From Gardnerella vaginalis 1500E (lineage in GTDB: Bacteria; Actinomycetota; Actinomycetes; Actinomycetales; Bifidobacteriaceae): DNA of 64,000 nucleotides. The stretch covers positions 124,001-188,000 of the forward strand of contig NZ_ADES01000001.1 of the NCBI RefSeq assembly GCF_000263595.1, written 5' to 3'. The position numbers and the translations under genes were made by a program. The notes beneath the pieces are model-generated. The model did no database searches. It saw only the letters and a program-made list of their open reading frames with translations, and was not told the DNA's origin. Every line of letters starts with the position of its first letter. The stretch's first letter is position 1. This document shows positions 61,098-64,000 of this stretch, piece after piece.

Positions 61098-63734
61098 ATG
61101 GAACGTCGTTCAACGAAGACGACGAACCTGGGTGAAGAAATTGCCAGTATCGGGGGTTCGGCACACACGCGATTCAATCATGCCACAATAAAAATTACGG
61201 CAGCTAGCGAAAATAGCGGGAATCGCGGGAATCAAAACGAAGGAATAATAGGGTTCAAATTTGTAGCAAATGCGGATTGCGATTTATTAAATATTAAGCC
61301 CGCGCAAAAATCGCAAGCTTCCACGCATCAAGAGCACGCAACTCCAATAATAAAAATAAGTATTAAAGAAGATGCTCCCCTGCTTAGTGCGCAAAATCTT
61401 TTAGAAGATAACGCCGACGCAAACGGTGCAAAAGAAATTGCACTGCACATGGAAGATGCGCTAGGCGCATGCGATGGGCGCGAACACGATTTTGTAATAA
61501 CGTACGGAAGTTTTGGGAGCCGATTTTATTTAGACGGATACCAGTGCTTTGCGAGCGCAACGAATCTTGGACCGCAAAGAGTGAGCGAAAAAGCGGCCGA
61601 AGTGTGTGCAGTACAGGCAGAATCTTCGCAAATCTACGACTTTTACTACTCAAACCACTTGCCAAATCCAGAAGAAATCGCAAATTCGGCCACTCAAGCA
61701 CAGCCAGACATATGGTTTGCAGGACCTACGATTTGCGCAAGAGACATAAAACGCGTATCTTGCAAGTCCAGCGGAACGCTGCACATTCAATTTAGGCTGC
61801 GCGGGCCAGGCCAACACGGAGTGCTTTTTGCAGCCGGAACTGTTGGAACGAAAACTAATCTAGAATCTAGCGAAAAAATAAGCGTGTATGCAGGGCCAGA
61901 AGGCATAAAAATCACGCTAATCGACAGCGAAACGTGCGTAAAAAGCGTAATCGAAGCAGCCGCAAGCGTTGACGACGGCGAATGGCACGACTTGATTATT
62001 CGCGCAAATCGCGGAGCAATCGACATTTACGTAGACGGATACAGCCAGTCGCACAACATAGGACAATTCTGGTTTGCAAACATAACGGGATTAAACGCCG
62101 TAAGCATTGGCGAAAACCTGCGCGGAGTGCGATTAATGGGCGAAGCTAGAACGGGCGGAATCTACTTTAGTGCGCTAAGCGAAGGCCAAATCCAAAGAAT
62201 ATCAAGAGTAAAACCGCTTGTAACAACTGCATTATTCGACACAGGCTACGCAGGCTCTCGCAGCTACAGAATACCGTCGCTTGTAAAAACGCGCATGGGA
62301 ACGCTAATCGCGGGAGCAGACCAGCGAACAAGCGTTTCGAACGACGCTCCAAATCACATAAACTTTGTGATTCGCAGGTCTGCGGACGGCGGCAAAACGT
62401 GGGGGCCTTTGCAAACCGTAATCAACATGCCTGGCAAAAACCTTGGAAAACTGGGCGCCAGCGCAATCGACTCCTGCCCTGTTTTAGACCCAGAAGGCAA
62501 AAGCGAAAGAATCAACGTATTAATTGACATTAATCCTGGCGGAATTGGGCTAACAAATTGCAAAACAGCTGTAGGCGTAGACGCATGCGGAAGAATCAAG
62601 CTTATAGACCGCTTAGGTGGCCACTACGCGGCGGCAATGGACGCAAGCGCAGCCGTAAAATTGCCATGCAATTCTAGCGAAAAAGAATGCGCAACAAACT
62701 GGCTAATTTACCCAGATGGAAGCATAAAAAATGGCGATTTGAGCGGAGACCTGAGCAGCGGATTGCACAATAATCAAACTTGCGACAGTTCCACGTGGGA
62801 CATATGGAAATCGCCAGAAATTGCAAGCGAAAGTCAGCCATTATTCGCCGAAAAAACTTGCTACATAGCTCAAATCTACTCGGACGACGACGGCGAAACG
62901 TGGAGCGCACCACGCTTAATTGACCACATGGTTAAAGAACCGTGGATGAGCTTCGCTGGAGTATGCCCAGGGAACGGAATTATTATTAGGCATAGCGAAA
63001 AACATTACGGCAGAATACTCGTGCCATTTTATTGCAGCGGCCAAAGCAAATCGCACTATTCTTCGGGAGCGCTTATTTCGGACGACGACGGCGAAACGTG
63101 GCGCCGAGGCAAAATGATTAACGAAGGGCGATTAATGGGCGGCAAAATCGTAGATCCCGCAACAATGCAAGACGACGATGCAACAAGCTCCGAAACCGTG
63201 TTTGTAGAGCGCAAAAATGGCGATATTCTGGCGTTCTTCCGCAATCAAAATCGCTCGGGCTGCGTAGGCAAGGCCATTAGTCACGATTGCGGCGAAACGT
63301 GGAGCGAGCTGATTTTTGACCAAAGCTTGCCCGAGATATTCAGCCAGCCGAGCGCAACCTGCTTCAGCGGCGAAAACGCGCAAAACGCAGACTGCATAGC
63401 ATTTGCAAACGCAAGCCAAATGATGCCGTACCGCGGCCGCGGAGTTGTGCGATTTAGCTTCGACGGCGGCAAAACGTGGCAAAAAAATGTGTGCGTAAAC
63501 CCATTCCACCACGTTTATCAATGCCTTACCTCTAGCAATAAACACAATTTGCAACTACTGTGGGAAAAAGAGACTACTGGAATTTATATAACAGCAATAG
63601 ATTCCTCGCTTTGTCGGCAAGATAGTTTGCAAACAGGTTTCAAAAACAAAGTACACAAAAACGAAAAAATGGAAGAAATAAAAGAGAGAAGACTCATGCG
63701 AACTGAAAGGAGCCAAAATGGAAGAGACATTTAG
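61098..63734 (+). CDS. nanH: Sialidase (exo-alpha-sialidase, GH33), no signal peptide
   Basis: An 878-residue protein that should cleave terminal sialic acids. Two concanavalin-like or LamG-like regions come first (about 30-180, with FYLDGYQCF; and about 205-375, with DGEWHDLIIRANRGAIDIYVDGY). The second fits the sialidase N-terminal lectin-like domain. The six-bladed propeller has the SYRIPSL motif (Arg391 of the arginine triad) and five Asp boxes starting near residues 428, 595, 661, 728 and 787 (SxDxGxTW). No signal peptide or anchor is seen, so it resembles the intracellular-type NanH1 of Gardnerella. TGGAGG precedes the ATG. Base and codon use differ from the neighbours, suggesting acquisition. 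The end overlaps the next gene by 17 bases. Confidence 0.9.
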   Translation: MERRSTKTTNLGEEIASIGGSAHTRFNHATIKITAASENSGNRGNQNEGIIGFKFVANADCDLLNIKPAQKSQASTHQEHATPIIKISIKEDAPLLSAQNLLEDNADANGAKEIALHMEDALGACDGREHDFVITYGSFGSRFYLDGYQCFASATNLGPQRVSEKAAEVCAVQAESSQIYDFYYSNHLPNPEEIANSATQAQPDIWFAGPTICARDIKRVSCKSSGTLHIQFRLRGPGQHGVLFAAGTVGTKTNLESSEKISVYAGPEGIKITLIDSETCVKSVIEAAASVDDGEWHDLIIRANRGAIDIYVDGYSQSHNIGQFWFANITGLNAVSIGENLRGVRLMGEARTGGIYFSALSEGQIQRISRVKPLVTTALFDTGYAGSRSYRIPSLVKTRMGTLIAGADQRTSVSNDAPNHINFVIRRSADGGKTWGPLQTVINMPGKNLGKLGASAIDSCPVLDPEGKSERINVLIDINPGGIGLTNCKTAVGVDACGRIKLIDRLGGHYAAAMDASAAVKLPCNSSEKECATNWLIYPDGSIKNGDLSGDLSSGLHNNQTCDSSTWDIWKSPEIASESQPLFAEKTCYIAQIYSDDDGETWSAPRLIDHMVKEPWMSFAGVCPGNGIIIRHSEKHYGRILVPFYCSGQSKSHYSSGALISDDDGETWRRGKMINEGRLMGGKIVDPATMQDDDATSSETVFVERKNGDILAFFRNQNRSGCVGKAISHDCGETWSELIFDQSLPEIFSQPSATCFSGENAQNADCIAFANASQMMPYRGRGVVRFSFDGGKTWQKNVCVNPFHHVYQCLTSSNKHNLQLLWEKETTGIYITAIDSSLCRQDSLQTGFKNKVHKNEKMEEIKERRLMRTERSQNGRDI

Positions 63735-64000
63735 CAGCTGCGAAGACGATGAGATGACAACACTAGACCGCTTATCGTTATTGCAAGCAAGCTCTAACTC
63801 CGCTCCGATTGTTGCAAGAAAACGTTGCGACGAAACGATGGATGCAATCAGATCGCTTATTTTAAGAGAACGCTTGCAACCAAAAGACATGCTGCCAACT
63901 GAGCCAATGCTATGCAATTTGATTGGCGCATCAAGGTCATCGGTGCGCGAGGCGATTCGCAAGCTGGAAGCACTTAACATTGTGGAAGTTAAGCAAGGGA
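63718..64000 (+). CDS. GntR-family (FadR/NanR-like) transcriptional regulator, 5' part
   Basis: The frame begins at an ATG after AGGAG (63709-63713) and stays open to the right edge, so only the first 94 residues are seen. After about 40 residues a winged helix-turn-helix follows: DAIRSLILRERLQPKDMLPT, then EPMLCNLIGASRSSVREAIR and LEALNIVEVKQG. This is the GntR pattern, FadR-subfamily type. It overlaps the sialidase gene, so it is likely co-transcribed and may control sialic acid genes that lie further right; that is inference. Confidence 0.85.
   Translation, partial: MEETFSSCEDDEMTTLDRLSLLQASSNSAPIVARKRCDETMDAIRSLILRERLQPKDMLPTEPMLCNLIGASRSSVREAIRKLEALNIVEVKQG

Noticed and set aside
1-64000. 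CRISPR arrays, insertion sequences and large repeats
   Set aside because: No regularly spaced repeats, cas genes, transposase frames or terminal inverted repeats were found by reading both strands.

Overview
The window looks like a chromosomal segment of a low-GC member of the Bifidobacteriaceae, most likely Gardnerella. Four things point there. The first is the actinobacterial cell-shape and kinase cluster pstP-rodA-pbpA-pknA-pknB with sortase, DUF881 and crgA. The second is AT-rich coding DNA. The third is actinobacterial marker families (DUF3073, bacterial SCP, class E sortase, FprA). The fourth is a signal-less sialidase resembling Gardnerella NanH1. This assignment comes from protein and gene-order recognition, not from a database search.

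Layout. 0-9 kb: cell-wall growth and Ser/Thr kinase signalling operon on +, converging on sortase and DUF881 on -, then crgA. 9-16.8 kb: a THUMP-like methyltransferase, a dense DnaA-box cluster (10500-10641), a rhomboid protease, a small membrane protein, glycogen phosphorylase, an SCP-like protein, DUF3073 and trpS. 16.9-28.1 kb: an 11-gene, same-strand locus that is the most unusual part of the window. It encodes a soluble FtsK/SpoIIIE-type ATPase, coiled-coil and membrane-anchored proteins, an Asn/Gln/Ser/Tyr-rich disordered protein and a Ycf46-like AAA+ ATPase. These are followed by two small helical proteins, a helical-N-terminus nuclease toxin and a probable immunity protein. I read it as a candidate type VII-like (ESX/LXG-like) export system with an antibacterial cargo module, but the usual Ecc/Ess membrane parts are absent.

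28.2-42.3 kb: ThrE-type exporter, PEP carboxylase, carbonic anhydrase with an ArsP-type permease and its DUF1980 partner, a CNNM/CorC protein, Dps, tRNA-Ile and tRNA-Ala, a P1B metal ATPase behind a Zur-like palindrome and a structured leader, FprA and tRNA-Gly. 42.4-51 kb: a small membrane protein, a surface lipase with an LANTG anchor (a plausible client of the class E sortase), ahpC-ahpF followed by a collapsed LysR/OxyR remnant, a solo trpB with a trp leader-peptide attenuator, and dcd. 51-64 kb: P2A cation ATPase, rlmB, a GT-C membrane glycosyltransferase, an HtrA protease, tgt, tRNA-Leu, the sialidase and the start of a GntR regulator that runs off the window.

No CRISPR array, rRNA, insertion sequence, integrase or phage structural gene was recognised. 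Rho-independent terminators are abundant, and many sit between convergent genes.
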